Shown in pieces: positions 17,220 to 27,420 of a stretch of 64,000 nucleotides of DNA. This stretch comes from Providencia sp. (GTDB taxonomy: Bacteria > Pseudomonadota > Gammaproteobacteria > Enterobacterales > Enterobacteriaceae): contig NZ_DOEH01000025.1 of the NCBI RefSeq assembly GCF_003533305.1, forward strand, positions 1 to 64,000, read 5' to 3'. Numbering within the stretch: the stretch's first letter is position 1; each line of letters starts with the position of its first letter. The notes beneath the pieces are model-generated. The model was given only the letters and a program-made list of their open reading frames with translations, ran no database searches and had not been told where the DNA came from. The translations under genes and the position numbers were made by a program.

Positions 17220-20200
17220 TTAGAACTTCTCAATTACCGTACGGCTAATAATTTCGTCCTGAACTTCTTTACATAATTCAACGAAGTAAGCGCTATACCC
17301 GGCAACACGGACGATTAAGTCACGATATTTTTCAGGCTCTTTCTGTGCTTGTTTCAACATTTCATTATCAACGTAGCTAAACTGCATTTGACCATTGCCG
17401 AGAATCGATGCGGTTCTCAGTAAGGTAATCAGCCCATTGCGACCTTCTGGTGTATCTAACAAACCTTTCAGGAACTTGAAGTTATGCACCATACCGATAT
17501 TCATGGTTTCAACATTCATTTTGCTGATAGATTTGATAATTGCCGTTGGACCTTGTTTATCCGCTCCTTGCGTTGGACTAATACCGTCAGATAAAGGCAT
17601 CCACGCTAAACGACCATTCGGTGTCGCCGCAGTTAACTCGCCAATTGGCGTATTATTCGAGATAGATAATGTCCCATGGCTCAATGTTGAATAAAGCATC
17701 TTGTATTGACGACATTCGCGCTCCGTCCACTCGGTAATATCCAGCGCATACTGGTCAACATAATTGTCATCATTACCAAATTTAGGCGCATTTAAGCAGT
17801 CACGACGCAATTCTTCATAGCCTTCAAAGTTTGCCAATAGACCATCACGAACTTGTTCAAGGGTATATCGACCATCTTCATAAACTAGCTTGCGAATAGC
17901 AGCTATAGAGTCAACATAAGTTGCTAGACCAGAGAAAATTAAGCCTGGACCGTGATTGACCATCGCACCACCAGCCGCAACGTCTTTACCTTGCTCCATG
18001 CAACCTTCAACAAAGAGAGACATTAATGGTTTTGGCGCAACATCACGGTGGACACGTTGGCTAATCACCGTACCGATGGCAGATAAGCGAACTATGTGTG
18101 AGATTTGTGCTTTTACTGCTCGGTCAAAATCTTCAAAGGTTTTTAGGTCACGTAAATCGCCGGTATCAAGGCCTTGATAGCTGTCAAATAGCACCATACG
18201 ACCGCGGTTTAATACAAACTCAATTGCAATTGGCCATTGGGTGTAACCCGTTGAAGTCCACTGATAAATACGGCCTGATTTTTGTGGTTCAACGCAGCCC
18301 ATCAAGCAATAGTCACGAGCATCTTCAAAATCAAAACCTTTACGCAACATCATTTTGATGTGTGAATCATCGAAATGGCAGGCAGGGAAGCCCATTCCTG
18401 CTTTAACCACATCGACAATTTTTTCCATGTATTTCTGTGGTGATTGGTTATGGATACGGCAAGCCAGTGATGGCTGATACACTTTAACGAAGCGTACTGC
18501 ATCCATAATCAAGTAAGTCAGCTCATTACAGGCATCGCCACCAGAGCGTTTTTGTCCACCAACAGTTAAATTGATAAATGGTTGATATCCCGCAAAATAT
18601 TTCGCCCCTAGCTCGCTTGACATCCACATTAACTCAGCACATTTAATGATAAATGCTTGCATCATCTCCAATGCTTGATCTTGTGTTAAACGACCTGTTT
18701 TGATGTCGTTTTCATACATTGGGAAGCAATATTGGTCTACGCGCCCTAAAGATAAACCGGTTTGATTTTCTTCGATTTCAAACAGTGATTCGATAGTCCA
18801 AATACTTTGCAGTGCTTCTTGTAACGTAGTCGGTGGATTTGCAGGTACGTTTTGGTTAACTTCAGCAATCGTCAGTAACTCTTCGCGACGTTTCTGATCC
18901 GTTTCTTTAGCCGCTAATTCGCGAGCACGTTCAGCGATACGATGTGCATAAGCCACCACACCTTCACAGGTTTCAATTGACGCTTTGTAATAATAAATAC
19001 GGTCAATATCTTCTGGGTTTTCCATATTCAATTGGGCAAGCTTGGCTTGAGCATCAGCCTTGATACCGTTCATACCCTTAGTGAATAACAACACGTCATA
19101 GCCTGGGCAAGTATCACCGCCACCATTGATTTGGTGATAAGACAAGTCACTGACAAAAGTTTCACCGCTGAATTCCCACACACCCGCTTCACGATATTGC
19201 GCTTCGCAAATTTCATCTAATGAGCGATTTTCCCAAAAAGGTGCAATATCTTCGCGGATCGTACGTTTATCTTCTTCTGAAATGTAGAATGGGTCCTGTG
19301 GACGTGTGCCCATCGTATCGAGTTCTTCGACAACCCAACGCCATGCAATATCCGGTGAGAATGCACCCGCACGCGGCTTACCGCATGGATGTCCAACAAT
19401 CAATTCTTCATCTTGGATAAGAATAGGTGCCGTTTCACAAGCGCGGCGGAATGCTTTCGCACGTAATAAAATGGTTGGTAAACCCGGATTGTTTTTAGCA
19501 ACTTCAGTAAACGTCAGTGCGCGATAAATTGAAACGCTTGGACGTGCTTCTAAGTAATTATTGCGTAGACGCTGTAAACGCGGCGTAAGGCCTTCCATGA
19601 CTTTAAATTCGTGATTAGCTTGCTCAGCAGGAGCAATATATCCCGCTTGAGGTGCACCATACTGCGGCTGACTACTGGCTTGGCCGCTGTATAAACGCAC
19701 TTTGAAATTAGCCGTTAATGTCGATAAGTTTTCATGAGCAGACAGCAACATTGCCGATAATTCATTGATGCACAGACGAGGATCATTAAGGTAAATACCT
19801 TGAGACATCCCATCAAACATTGGGTAGCCATCAATAGATTTTGTCGAACGAACCTCAGATAATTCAGCTAATTTCAACCATAGACTTTCAACAATTTCAT
19901 AAGCTTGCGATTGTGTTAAGCGTCCTTGTTCAATATCACGCTGATAGAATGGATAAACGGCTTTATCAAAGCCCATTGGGTTGACCGCATAGCTGCCATT
20001 TTCTAAATGCAAAATCAGTTGTAATAAATAGAAAGCTTGGCAAGCTTCTTTGAACGTTTGAGCCGGTTTTGCAGGCACATTACGTAAAATTTCGGCGCTA
20101 TCTTGTAGCTCTGCGCGACGATATTGATTACCTTCTGCGGCGGCCATGTTATCGGCTTTAGCCGCTAACGATTGTGCAAAACAGATAGCCGCATCACATG

Positions 20201-20651
20201 CGTAGATAGCAGAACGGCAATTATTTGCCTCATCAATACTATTACGGCTAACAGCACTACCAATGTTACGCACTCGGTCTTCTAATTTGCCCTTAAGAGC
20301 CACAAAACCCACATTTAAAACGGCTAAATAATCAGGTGCAGCGATGGCGCTATCACCAGCAAGAAATTGATAAATACTGTTACTGTGAATTTCACTTTCC
20401 GTATGGAAAATCGCACCGCGTGGGGTTGATGATTGGCTACCAATAATCAGTTCATCTTGTGCGATAAATGCGGGGAAATTACGCATAAATTCATAAAAAC
20501 GCTGAGCAGGTTTAATCGCCTGCGGGACACCGGTCAACTGATTGCCCAGTGCTTCAATAATATTGGCACGTTCGGTAATGATTGAGCTATTGCGGGCACT
20601 TAAACGGTCAGCCAGCATTTTCACGCGTGGGGTCAAAGCATATTTGGCCAT
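17220..20651 (-). CDS. cutC: Choline trimethylamine-lyase, long form with duplicated N-terminal region
   Basis: This 1143-residue glycyl radical enzyme cleaves choline to trimethylamine and acetaldehyde. The thiyl Cys786 and general base Glu788 are in GCVEPQ, and the radical Gly1118 is in RVAGYS. The Cys-to-Gly distance of 332 equals that of the characterised 846-848-residue CutC (Cys489, Gly821). Residues 1-340 are an extra segment that visibly repeats the start of the catalytic part: [10 protein letters not shown] matches [10 protein letters not shown] near 356, and [13 protein letters not shown] matches [13 protein letters not shown] near 601. The extra segment lacks catalytic Cys and Gly. 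This marks the type II CutC of enterobacterial GRM2 loci; the extension may aid encapsulation. Confidence 0.97.
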   Translation of the reverse strand: MAKYALTPRVKMLADRLSARNSSIITERANIIEALGNQLTGVPQAIKPAQRFYEFMRNFPAFIAQDELIIGSQSSTPRGAIFHTESEIHSNSIYQFLAGDSAIAAPDYLAVLNVGFVALKGKLEDRVRNIGSAVSRNSIDEANNCRSAIYACDAAICFAQSLAAKADNMAAAEGNQYRRAELQDSAEILRNVPAKPAQTFKEACQAFYLLQLILHLENGSYAVNPMGFDKAVYPFYQRDIEQGRLTQSQAYEIVESLWLKLAELSEVRSTKSIDGYPMFDGMSQGIYLNDPRLCINELSAMLLSAHENLSTLTANFKVRLYSGQASSQPQYGAPQAGYIAPAEQANHEFKVMEGLTPRLQRLRNNYLEARPSVSIYRALTFTEVAKNNPGLPTILLRAKAFRRACETAPILIQDEELIVGHPCGKPRAGAFSPDIAWRWVVEELDTMGTRPQDPFYISEEDKRTIREDIAPFWENRSLDEICEAQYREAGVWEFSGETFVSDLSYHQINGGGDTCPGYDVLLFTKGMNGIKADAQAKLAQLNMENPEDIDRIYYYKASIETCEGVVAYAHRIAERARELAAKETDQKRREELLTIAEVNQNVPANPPTTLQEALQSIWTIESLFEIEENQTGLSLGRVDQYCFPMYENDIKTGRLTQDQALEMMQAFIIKCAELMWMSSELGAKYFAGYQPFINLTVGGQKRSGGDACNELTYLIMDAVRFVKVYQPSLACRIHNQSPQKYMEKIVDVVKAGMGFPACHFDDSHIKMMLRKGFDFEDARDYCLMGCVEPQKSGRIYQWTSTGYTQWPIAIEFVLNRGRMVLFDSYQGLDTGDLRDLKTFEDFDRAVKAQISHIVRLSAIGTVISQRVHRDVAPKPLMSLFVEGCMEQGKDVAAGGAMVNHGPGLIFSGLATYVDSIAAIRKLVYEDGRYTLEQVRDGLLANFEGYEELRRDCLNAPKFGNDDNYVDQYALDITEWTERECRQYKMLYSTLSHGTLSISNNTPIGELTAATPNGRLAWMPLSDGISPTQGADKQGPTAIIKSISKMNVETMNIGMVHNFKFLKGLLDTPEGRNGLITLLRTASILGNGQMQFSYVDNEMLKQAQKEPEKYRDLIVRVAGYSAYFVELCKEVQDEIISRTVIEKF

Positions 20652-20717
20652 GTTAGCCTCTCCTGATGTTCGTTATGTTCTTTCTAGTTTGTGTTCATCA
20701 TATAAAAGCGTTAATCG

Positions 20718-21848
20718 TCAAAAAGACTGTTTATACAGCGCTTCTAGTTGCATCGAATTCACTTCCCGTGGGTTAGTCGGTGTGCAACTATCACGCAGCG
20801 CCTGCCCAACCATTTCCGCTAAGCGGGTATTAAAATCTATTTCATTGACACCCGTTGCCTGAATGCCTTTTGGCATATTCATCTCATCTTTCAGTACGTT
20901 AATCGCCACTATCAGGCTTTCAACACCTTCACGAACGGTTGATGATGGCAAATTCAAGTTTTTTGCTAATCTCGCGTAGCGTTTAGCAGCTTCATTACTG
21001 CATTGCCCATTAATATCTGCATTAAAAGCAACTACTTGTGCCATTAAAATGGCATTAGCACGGCCATGGGGAATGTGAAATACGCCGCCTAATGCATGTG
21101 CCAAACTGTGGGTAATACCTAAAGATGCATTGGTAAAAGCCATTCCTGCGATACAAGACGCGTTATGCATTTTTTCTCGAGCAAGCAAATTACTGCCTTC
21201 GCGATAACAATCAATCAGATGTCCAAAGACCAATTGAACCGCTTTTTCTGCCAGTGCATCTGAAAAGTCAGATGCGGTACGAGAGACATAAGCCTCTAAA
21301 GCGTGGCATAACACATCCATTCCAGTATCCGCAGTAATCGAAGCGGGTACTGACTTCACTAATGCAGGGTCAAGAATGGCAACGTCTGGCAACATAAATT
21401 CATCAACCAAAACCAATTTTTCTGACTTTGATTTAATCACTGAAAATGACGTTACTTCAGAGCCAGTACCACTGGTTGTTGGGATCGCAATAAACTGTGG
21501 CTTTGCTCTATTCAAATCTTTTTGTGTATGCCAAAGGGAGTAAATAACAGCTTTTGCAGCATCGATAACAGACCCACCACCGAGTGCGATAACTAAATCT
21601 GGATACTGCATATCCATGATTTTCATCCCTTTCACAATGGCAGCAATGTCCGGGTCTGGTGCAACATCATCATAAATAGAAAAGGTGACGCCGCTATCTT
21701 GCAACCGACGGGTGACTTCATCGGCCAAACCAAACTTCACCATCGCTTTATCCGTCACGATAAATGCGTGCCTAGCACTGACTTGAGAGATAAAATCCAG
21801 CGCATTCGCACCAAATTGAACTTTGGGTTTAATCAAAAACTGATTCAT
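20718..21848 (-). CDS. cutO: Iron-type alcohol dehydrogenase of the choline microcompartment
   Basis: This 376-residue group III alcohol dehydrogenase has the nucleotide-binding motif GGGSVIDAAK and the metal-binding region SLAHALGGVFHIPHGRANA. It reduces acetaldehyde to ethanol and regenerates NAD+ for the aldehyde dehydrogenase in the same compartment. It lies six bases downstream of the pentamer shell gene and 66 bp upstream of cutC. I see no obvious encapsulation peptide at either end. Confidence 0.94.
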   Translation of the reverse strand: MNQFLIKPKVQFGANALDFISQVSARHAFIVTDKAMVKFGLADEVTRRLQDSGVTFSIYDDVAPDPDIAAIVKGMKIMDMQYPDLVIALGGGSVIDAAKAVIYSLWHTQKDLNRAKPQFIAIPTTSGTGSEVTSFSVIKSKSEKLVLVDEFMLPDVAILDPALVKSVPASITADTGMDVLCHALEAYVSRTASDFSDALAEKAVQLVFGHLIDCYREGSNLLAREKMHNASCIAGMAFTNASLGITHSLAHALGGVFHIPHGRANAILMAQVVAFNADINGQCSNEAAKRYARLAKNLNLPSSTVREGVESLIVAINVLKDEMNMPKGIQATGVNEIDFNTRLAEMVGQALRDSCTPTNPREVNSMQLEALYKQSF

Positions 21849-21854
21849 GCTGCT

Positions 21855-22118
21855 TTACTCCCTGTTATCCCGATAAACCTTCTCAACAATGGCAACCACT
21901 GACATGGCTTTGTATCTATCTTTATTCAAAGCGAAGTAAGCTTCCGCTAAGACAATGTCATTAATTCCGGCACCGACACTGTCAACCGCGACATACGTTT
22001 TGTCTTTCAACGGCTCAAGGTCATCACCCAGTACAGAGATCATCAGTAAGTTACTACCGCTGAGCTCTTGGCATTTTTGCGTTGCGACAACATGTCCGAT
22101 TACCTTTGCAAGGATCAT
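21855..22118 (-). CDS. cmcD: BMC-P (EutN/CcmL-type) pentameric shell vertex protein
   Basis: This 87-residue protein has the EutN/CcmL start MILAKVIGHVVATQK, the central LMISVLGD and the vertex loop DSVGAGINDIVLA. Pentamers of this family close the corners of the polyhedral shell. It is encoded between the aldehyde and alcohol dehydrogenases, as in other GRM2 loci. Confidence 0.95.
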   Translation of the reverse strand: MILAKVIGHVVATQKCQELSGSNLLMISVLGDDLEPLKDKTYVAVDSVGAGINDIVLAEAYFALNKDRYKAMSVVAIVEKVYRDNRE

Positions 22119-22144
22119 GGTTTATACCGCCTTATTTCAATGAG

Positions 22145-23785
22145 TTACTTACTGAGACGTCCAAGAACTGCCTTAATAATTTGCTCGACATTCTCTTCAG
22201 TTATGTCACTTTGTGCGACGGTAGTTTCGGCTCTAGGGGCAGTATTCATTGCGCTACCAAATCTATCATCACCATGATTGTTGGCAGGTGAATAGGCACA
22301 GGTTGTCGCAACGGATGAGTTAAAAAACCGCTCATCATCCAAAATACTCACAGGTGACTGGCTAACATTCACCGCTACCACTGGTGAAGCTGAGCAATTC
22401 GGCGCTTGAGTCGGCTGTTTAAGATCGTCAATGGAACGTACCCCATAACCGACTTTACGAATATTTAGCAGGTTCATCGGTCCAACGTTGTCAGAACTTG
22501 AACCACCACCGATAGCACCACAACCGAGCGTCAATGCCGGAGTCAGATTAGTGGTTGCACCAATGCCACCCAATGATGCAGGGGTATTGATCAAAATTCG
22601 GTTAACCGGTTTTTCAAGCGAGAACTGACGGATGACATCTTCGTTTTGCGTATGGATCACTAAGGTATGACCAAGGCCTTCGTTAGTGAGTAAATCAACC
22701 ACACGATGACAAGCTGATTTCCAATCTTCTTCGATGTACATGCCTAAAATTGGGCATAGTTTTTCGCGGGAGTATGGATTTTTGGGTGAAACGGTATCTT
22801 GTAGTGCAATCAATACACGGGTATTAGCAGGAATAGTGAAACCTGCACGTTGGCTAAGATAAAGAGCATCCTTTCCAACAACTTCTGGATTAATGGTGCC
22901 ATTACCTCGCAATAGCATTGATGCCATGCGCTTAGCTTCATCATCATTCATAAAGTAAGCGCCTTGTGCTAACAACTCACGGTGCACTTCGTTATAAATA
23001 CAGCGTTCAACAATGATGGATTGCTCAGATGCGCAAATAACGCCATTATCAAACGTTTTACTGGTAATAATGTCGCTAACTGCTTTTTTGATATCAGCAC
23101 TGCGTTCGATGAAAGCTGGGCCATTACCCGGTCCACCACTGATAGTTGGTGTACCTGATGCATAGGCAGCGCGTACCATTGCTTCACCGCCTGTCGCCAA
23201 AATTAATGAAACATCTTTGCTATGCATTAATTCTTTGGTGGCATCTAATGTCAGCATAGTAACGCCATCGACGATACCTTCAGGCGCACCAGCCTCTAAA
23301 GCCGCTTTTTTAACAATTTCTAATGTACGAAAACTACAAGCCTTCGCATTTGGATGTGGGGAAAAGACGATTGCATTACCTGCCTTTAAGGCAATCAATG
23401 TTTTATAGATAATGGTCGATGTCGGGTTCGTTGATGGCACAAGTGCCGTAATGACCCCTAATGGAACGCCCACTTCCATGACTTTATTGATTTTGTCATC
23501 ACTAATGATGCCAACGGTTTTTAGATCTTTTATGTGTTCATAGACACGCAGTGAAGCGAATGTATTTTTCAGGACCTTATCTTGCCATTTCCCAAAACCA
23601 GTCTCTTCATTTGCCATTTTCGCTAACTCTTCAGCGTGAAGCGCCGATTCAATAGCGATGTGTTTAACGATACTGTCGATTTTTTCCTGCGAAAAAGTAG
23701 CAAAAATATTCTGCGCCTGCTTCGCGTTTCTAACTAGCTCTCTTGCCAGTTGTCTGGATTGCAAATCTTTATCTAATGCAACCAT
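22145..23785 (-). CDS. cutF: CoA-acylating acetaldehyde dehydrogenase with C-terminal encapsulation peptide
   Basis: This 546-residue aldehyde dehydrogenase converts acetaldehyde, NAD+ and CoA to acetyl-CoA. The catalytic cysteine is Cys251 in NGVICASEQS, and the cofactor region includes ILATGGEAMV. After the catalytic domain (to about residue 455) come a linker of about 70 residues rich in Ser/Asn/Ala and a final amphipathic helix, NVEQIIKAVLGRLSK. The helix resembles the targeting peptides of microcompartment cargo. It lies between the shell trio and the pentamer gene. Confidence 0.96.
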   Translation of the reverse strand: MVALDKDLQSRQLARELVRNAKQAQNIFATFSQEKIDSIVKHIAIESALHAEELAKMANEETGFGKWQDKVLKNTFASLRVYEHIKDLKTVGIISDDKINKVMEVGVPLGVITALVPSTNPTSTIIYKTLIALKAGNAIVFSPHPNAKACSFRTLEIVKKAALEAGAPEGIVDGVTMLTLDATKELMHSKDVSLILATGGEAMVRAAYASGTPTISGGPGNGPAFIERSADIKKAVSDIITSKTFDNGVICASEQSIIVERCIYNEVHRELLAQGAYFMNDDEAKRMASMLLRGNGTINPEVVGKDALYLSQRAGFTIPANTRVLIALQDTVSPKNPYSREKLCPILGMYIEEDWKSACHRVVDLLTNEGLGHTLVIHTQNEDVIRQFSLEKPVNRILINTPASLGGIGATTNLTPALTLGCGAIGGGSSSDNVGPMNLLNIRKVGYGVRSIDDLKQPTQAPNCSASPVVAVNVSQSPVSILDDERFFNSSVATTCAYSPANNHGDDRFGSAMNTAPRAETTVAQSDITEENVEQIIKAVLGRLSK

Positions 23786-23860
23786 GTCTTCCCCCGTACC
23801 GGAGTCAAAAATTAACTAAATAAATTTGTTGTCTAGAATGACGATGTCTCAGCCCACAAC

Positions 23861-24139
23861 TTAGGCTTTGTGCTGCTGTGCAATTTTGCCGATATCGTTA
23901 TGTGGTCTTGCAATAACGCGTGAAGTCACCACTGTGCCAACACGTTTTGCTGCTTCAACGCCAGATTCCACTGCGGCATTCACTGCACCAACATCACCTT
24001 TTACCATCGCCGTAACTAGCCCAGAACCCACGTTTTCATAACCGATTAACTCAACGTTTGCCGCTTTACACATGGCATCCGCAGCTTCAATGCACGCTAC
24101 CAGACCTTTAGTTTCGATTAGACCAAGTGCTTCTTTCAT
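23861..24139 (-). CDS. cmcC: BMC-H hexameric shell protein
   Basis: This 92-residue single-BMC-domain protein has the core [22 protein letters not shown], pore loop NVGSGLVT and terminal [18 protein letters not shown]. It is one of three tandem paralogues that differ at only a few positions, probably recent duplicates kept for mixed hexagonal facets. An AGGAAA ribosome site precedes the ATG. Confidence 0.96.
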   Translation of the reverse strand: MKEALGLIETKGLVACIEAADAMCKAANVELIGYENVGSGLVTAMVKGDVGAVNAAVESGVEAAKRVGTVVTSRVIARPHNDIGKIAQQHKA

Positions 24140-24153
24140 CAGTAATTTCCTTT

Positions 24154-24438
24154 TTATTCCGTGACTTTATATTGGGCGACGATTTTTTGAATATCGCTAT
24201 GAGGACGTGCAATAACCAAAGAAGTCACCACGGTGCCGATGCGCGATGCTGATTCAACACCTGATTCAACTGCCGCTTTTACCGCACCAACATCGCCCTT
24301 CACCATTGCAGTAACTAAACCTGACCCAACATTTTCATAACCAATCAGCACGACATTTGCGGCTTTACACATAGAATCAGCCGCTTCAATACAAGCTACT
24401 AACCCTTGAGTTTCGATAAGACCTAATGCGTCACCCAT
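24154..24438 (-). CDS. cmcB: BMC-H hexameric shell protein
   Basis: This 94-residue BMC-H protein is the middle member of the tandem trio. It differs from its neighbours mainly in [21 protein letters not shown] and the C-terminal [12 protein letters not shown]. The pore-lining GSG is unchanged. GGAGAAA precedes its ATG on the minus strand. Confidence 0.96.
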   Translation of the reverse strand: MGDALGLIETQGLVACIEAADSMCKAANVVLIGYENVGSGLVTAMVKGDVGAVKAAVESGVESASRIGTVVTSLVIARPHSDIQKIVAQYKVTE

Positions 24439-24458
24439 ATATTTTTCTCCGGAAAAAA

Positions 24459-24737
24459 TTATGCTTTGTGTTTAATGACAATTTTGCTGATGTCGTTGTG
24501 CGGACGAGCAATAACTAAAGAAGTCACCACTTCACCAACACGTTGAGCAGATTCAACACCGGAATCAACAGCCGCTTTAACTGCACCAACATCGCCTTTT
24601 ACCATCGCGGTCACCAGACCAGATCCGACATTTTCGTAGCCGATTAGCTCAACATTCGCGGCTTTGCACATTGCATCAGCTGCTTCAATACAAGCCACCA
24701 GACCTTTAGTTTCAATAAGACCTAATGCATCACCCAT
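24459..24737 (-). CDS. cmcA: BMC-H hexameric shell protein, first gene of the choline operon
   Basis: This 92-residue BMC-H protein opens the choline-utilisation operon. It has the same fold markers as the next two genes, with [15 protein letters not shown] as its distinctive helix. A strong GGAGG-type ribosome site precedes the ATG. The 700-bp region upstream (24738-25437) must contain the operon promoter, but I could not identify a convincing FNR or CRP site there. A short open frame on the minus strand in that region looks spurious. Confidence 0.96.
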   Translation of the reverse strand: MGDALGLIETKGLVACIEAADAMCKAANVELIGYENVGSGLVTAMVKGDVGAVKAAVDSGVESAQRVGEVVTSLVIARPHNDISKIVIKHKA

Positions 24738-25230
24738 TGTTATTTCCTCCGAGAAACCGTTTTACGGTTTCTTGTGCTAAAGAGTTCGAGAAAGAGTTCG
24801 AGATAACTCAAGCCAATGTGCTTGCGTGGTGATTCCATTGAACGCAGCGCTTGGCTTCAAACTCACTATAGTCCTCGGAAATTAAAACAAAATATAAATC
24901 CACAAATAGACATTAATTAGATTAATACTCTAAAAATTAAATAATTAATTCACCAATTCACATAACAATGCTGATAATTCTAATAATTCACGTATCTGTA
25001 TTGTCGAGAGAAATAACAAAAGTGTAGATTTAGGGATAATAGGAGGGATTGTTAACAGGATATTATTGAACTGAAAAAAGACCGTAATTTGAGCGATGAT
25101 AACTGCGGTAGCGGTCACTGACTTATAAGGTTCTCTTGCTATCGCTTTTGTACAAAATGAAATATTTAAAGTGCATATTTTCATCATCACGTAAGTGGTT
25201 AACAGCTTAACTTTATAAATAAACTGCTTA

Positions 25231-25315
25231 TTAAGAATGTCGAAAATACGCTAAATGATTGGTCATTAAGAATGCCGAAAATACACTAAATAATTGGTCA
25301 TTAAGAATGCCGAAA
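25231..25315. repeat. 35-bp tandem repeat, about 2.4 copies
   Basis: Two full 35-bp units (25231-25265 and 25266-25300) differ at four positions. A third, partial 15-bp copy (25301-25315) begins TTAAGAATGCCGAAA. The partial copy runs directly into an ERIC-like repeat, so the array may have grown from one edge of that element. Confidence 0.85.
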
Positions 25316-25435
25316 GAAGCCAACAACGCCACAAATTGAAGTATGAAGAGTATTGGGGAGCATACACAAGTATGTGACTCGAATAGCCGAGAGAAGCCAA
25401 CAACGTCACAAATTAAAGTATGAAGAGTATAAATA
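25308..25435. repeat. ERIC-like intergenic repeat, rearranged copy
   Basis: The core GGGGAGCATACACAAGTATG followed by TGACTCGAATAGCCGAG resembles the central palindrome of enterobacterial ERIC (IRU) elements, and a related copy occurs at 63282-63408. Here a 38-bp segment occurs twice as a direct repeat flanking the core, at 25316-25353 and 25393-25430, each starting GAAGCCAACAACG. It lies just beyond the 3' end of the FidL-like gene, between it and the choline operon. Confidence 0.75.
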
Positions 25436-25437
25436 GG

Positions 25438-25968
25438 CTAATCGAACTTGCTACCTTGCTTTAAGGTGCAGATATAGAGAGGAGAATTCAGAGAGCTAAG
25501 CAATATCGTTTTATCATTCAGCTTTTGTGCATTTAAAAATAGCCCATCATGGCTGTTTGACATTTCTCGCATAAAGTAATCAAAGATAACATTAGGAGAT
25601 TCATCTATCGACGAGGCACTTGATTCCCATTGGCTAATATTATAATGCCTTTCTGTGGGTGACACCCGTTTAGTTGTATAATTAAATTTCACATAGCGCT
25701 GCAAATAAAGCCAACCCGCCTTGGAATCGGTATATCCTTCAACAACAATAGCCCCTTGCCCATTTGCACTAAAACTAAAGTGAATATTTGCATTAACGTT
25801 TTCATCAATCATATTTTCAAAACGCATAATGCCTTTCGTTGAACAAGACATCATTCCATCATTTTTATTTGAAAGTATCACTGACTGCGTATAAATAGCC
25901 ACGATAATAAACAACAAGCCACTTATTAAGCACAGTACTTTCCCTGTTATTTTCATGATGGTTTCCAA
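25438..25968 (-). CDS. FidL-like membrane-anchored protein
   Basis: This 176-residue protein has one N-terminal transmembrane helix (ITGKVLCLISGLLFIIVAIYT) followed by a periplasmic domain. Layout and context match the FidL-like family, e.g. E. coli YqeJ, partner of the membrane regulator YqeI. It overlaps the end of the CadC-like regulator gene by 16 bases, so the two are co-translated. By analogy with ToxS-type partners it may modulate the regulator in the periplasm, which I infer from gene order only. Confidence 0.7.
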   Translation of the reverse strand: METIMKITGKVLCLISGLLFIIVAIYTQSVILSNKNDGMMSCSTKGIMRFENMIDENVNANIHFSFSANGQGAIVVEGYTDSKAGWLYLQRYVKFNYTTKRVSPTERHYNISQWESSASSIDESPNVIFDYFMREMSNSHDGLFLNAQKLNDKTILLSSLNSPLYICTLKQGSKFD

Positions 25969-26795
25969 GAATAATAAAAATAGTTATCACAGTAGCTAAA
26001 TGGATTATCTTCATTCACCGCACAGTGCGCTAAAAATACCCTTCCTAGGCCATTGGTTTGTAATTTATCACCATAAAAGAAAACAAATTTTTCCTTTTCA
26101 ACACACTTTAAATTTAAGTTATTACGTACGGTATCAAAATTTTGCACGTACTTGAGAGCAACCGTGCCATTAATCATCTTTTCATTCGATAGCGCATCAC
26201 ATTGGCTATGCTCTAATACAGTCAAATTAATAGGTTGTGATGGTTTATCTGTAAAATAAGCCATAATAGCCAACAATAAGGAGCATAAAAGAAAAGCACC
26301 GCTGGCTAAATACCAGCAAATTTCTTTTTTTTCTTTGGTTAATGGAACCGTTCTTTTTTGAGGTGTAATTTGCAATGGTATAGGTTCAGTATTTGGCGAT
26401 GAAACAACAGTGGCCTCACCTATCTCACTTAAATTATTGATCAGTCTCGTTGAATTAAAAGCTGTGTCATCAATAACCTCAACCAATATCTCCGGATTAA
26501 ATTCTAAGCGTCCTCTTGCCACAGTCACAATAATGTTTTCGATACCGTACTGGCGGAATGCTTTTCTCAATAAGCTTAGATATTGATTCAAATTACTATT
26601 AGATGACACTAACCCATTATCATCCCAAACTGCTTTTAAGACATCATCACGGGAAATAACACCACGATTTTGTATAAAATAAAATAACAATGCATTGGCA
26701 GTAATCGATAGCTGAGTGCTCACCTCACCTTCTTTCAAAGATAAAGTGCCATCAGCTGAATCATAAATAATTAAGGCATTTATTTTATATTTCAC
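25953..26795 (-). CDS. CadC/ToxR-like membrane-bound transcriptional regulator
   Basis: This 280-residue protein has an N-terminal winged-helix DNA-binding domain (about residues 5-105, with SNSNLNQYLSLLRKAFRQYG as the recognition region), a linker, one transmembrane helix (about 160-181), and a periplasmic domain of about 100 residues containing three or four Cys. This is the ToxR/CadC one-component layout, closest in shape to E. coli YqeI. Signal and targets are unknown. It is followed by a FidL-like gene and lies between the choline and polyamine loci; either could be a target. Confidence 0.85.
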   Translation of the reverse strand: MKYKINALIIYDSADGTLSLKEGEVSTQLSITANALLFYFIQNRGVISRDDVLKAVWDDNGLVSSNSNLNQYLSLLRKAFRQYGIENIIVTVARGRLEFNPEILVEVIDDTAFNSTRLINNLSEIGEATVVSSPNTEPIPLQITPQKRTVPLTKEKKEICWYLASGAFLLCSLLLAIMAYFTDKPSQPINLTVLEHSQCDALSNEKMINGTVALKYVQNFDTVRNNLNLKCVEKEKFVFFYGDKLQTNGLGRVFLAHCAVNEDNPFSYCDNYFYYSWKPS

Positions 26796-26837
26796 TGCCG
26801 CCTCATTCTATTTTTAGATTAATTTTTATTTTGAGTA

Positions 26838-27410
26838 TTAATCAATTTTTTCAAATGAAATCTGGGTTAATCGACTGACAATTGCATCACACTCTTGTTT
26901 TGATAAAGTTTGCCCCTCAGTAAGAGCAGAAAGCCACAATCCATCCGCCGCATAGCGAACTAATGCACCTAAATAACTATTATCAAACTCATCGCCTTTT
27001 TCTAAATGCCCGAGTACCCAATCTCGCCAACATTTACGCAATACAGGCTCAGTAGGCATCGCTAATGATAATAATGCGAGCTGAAAACTTTCATCAGATT
27101 CTTTTAACTCACCAATATAATGTAGATAAGCCCGAGAAAACCGACCATAACAATTTGAATCATTCACCATAATAATATTAATGCGCTCATCCATAATCTC
27201 TAATAATTGAATGAATAAAGCATGAATAAGCTCCTGCTTACTGGGAAAGTGATGCAATAGGCCACCTTTACTCACTCCCGCCTCACGTGCCACCGCATTA
27301 AGAGAAAGGGAACCAATACCTTCTCTACCGGCAATAATTCGTGCCGCCTTGAGCAACTCCTCTTGTCGTTTTATGGGATCTTTTTTTCTATGCTGCACCG
27401 AATTATTCAT
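26838..27410 (-). CDS. TetR-family transcriptional repressor
   Basis: This 190-residue TetR-family protein has an N-terminal helix-turn-helix (SLNAVAREAGVSKGGLLHHFPSKQELI) and a ligand-binding C-terminal domain. The frame is open up to 27455, but a perfect operator-like palindrome lies at 27421-27438, inside that extension. I therefore prefer the ATG at 27410 (MNNSVQHRKK), which leaves the operator in the promoter region. It is divergent from an FMN-dependent reductase gene, a common arrangement for repressors of electrophile or quinone-responsive reductases. Confidence 0.87.
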   Translation of the reverse strand: MNNSVQHRKKDPIKRQEELLKAARIIAGREGIGSLSLNAVAREAGVSKGGLLHHFPSKQELIHALFIQLLEIMDERINIIMVNDSNCYGRFSRAYLHYIGELKESDESFQLALLSLAMPTEPVLRKCWRDWVLGHLEKGDEFDNSYLGALVRYAADGLWLSALTEGQTLSKQECDAIVSRLTQISFEKID

Positions 27411-27420
27411 GACACGAATG

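Noticed and set aside
24738..24960. FNR or CRP site controlling the choline microcompartment
   Set aside because: No sequence close to TTGATnnnnATCAA or to the CRP palindrome was found, although anaerobic control is expected.
24945..25190. Minus-strand open frame upstream of the choline operon
   Set aside because: The 81-residue translation has no recognisable family, no ribosome site that I can see and an odd composition. It probably overlaps the promoter region.
25231..25315. CRISPR-like appearance of the 35-bp repeats
   Set aside because: The units are directly abutting with no unique spacers, there are fewer than three copies and no cas genes. It is an ordinary tandem repeat.
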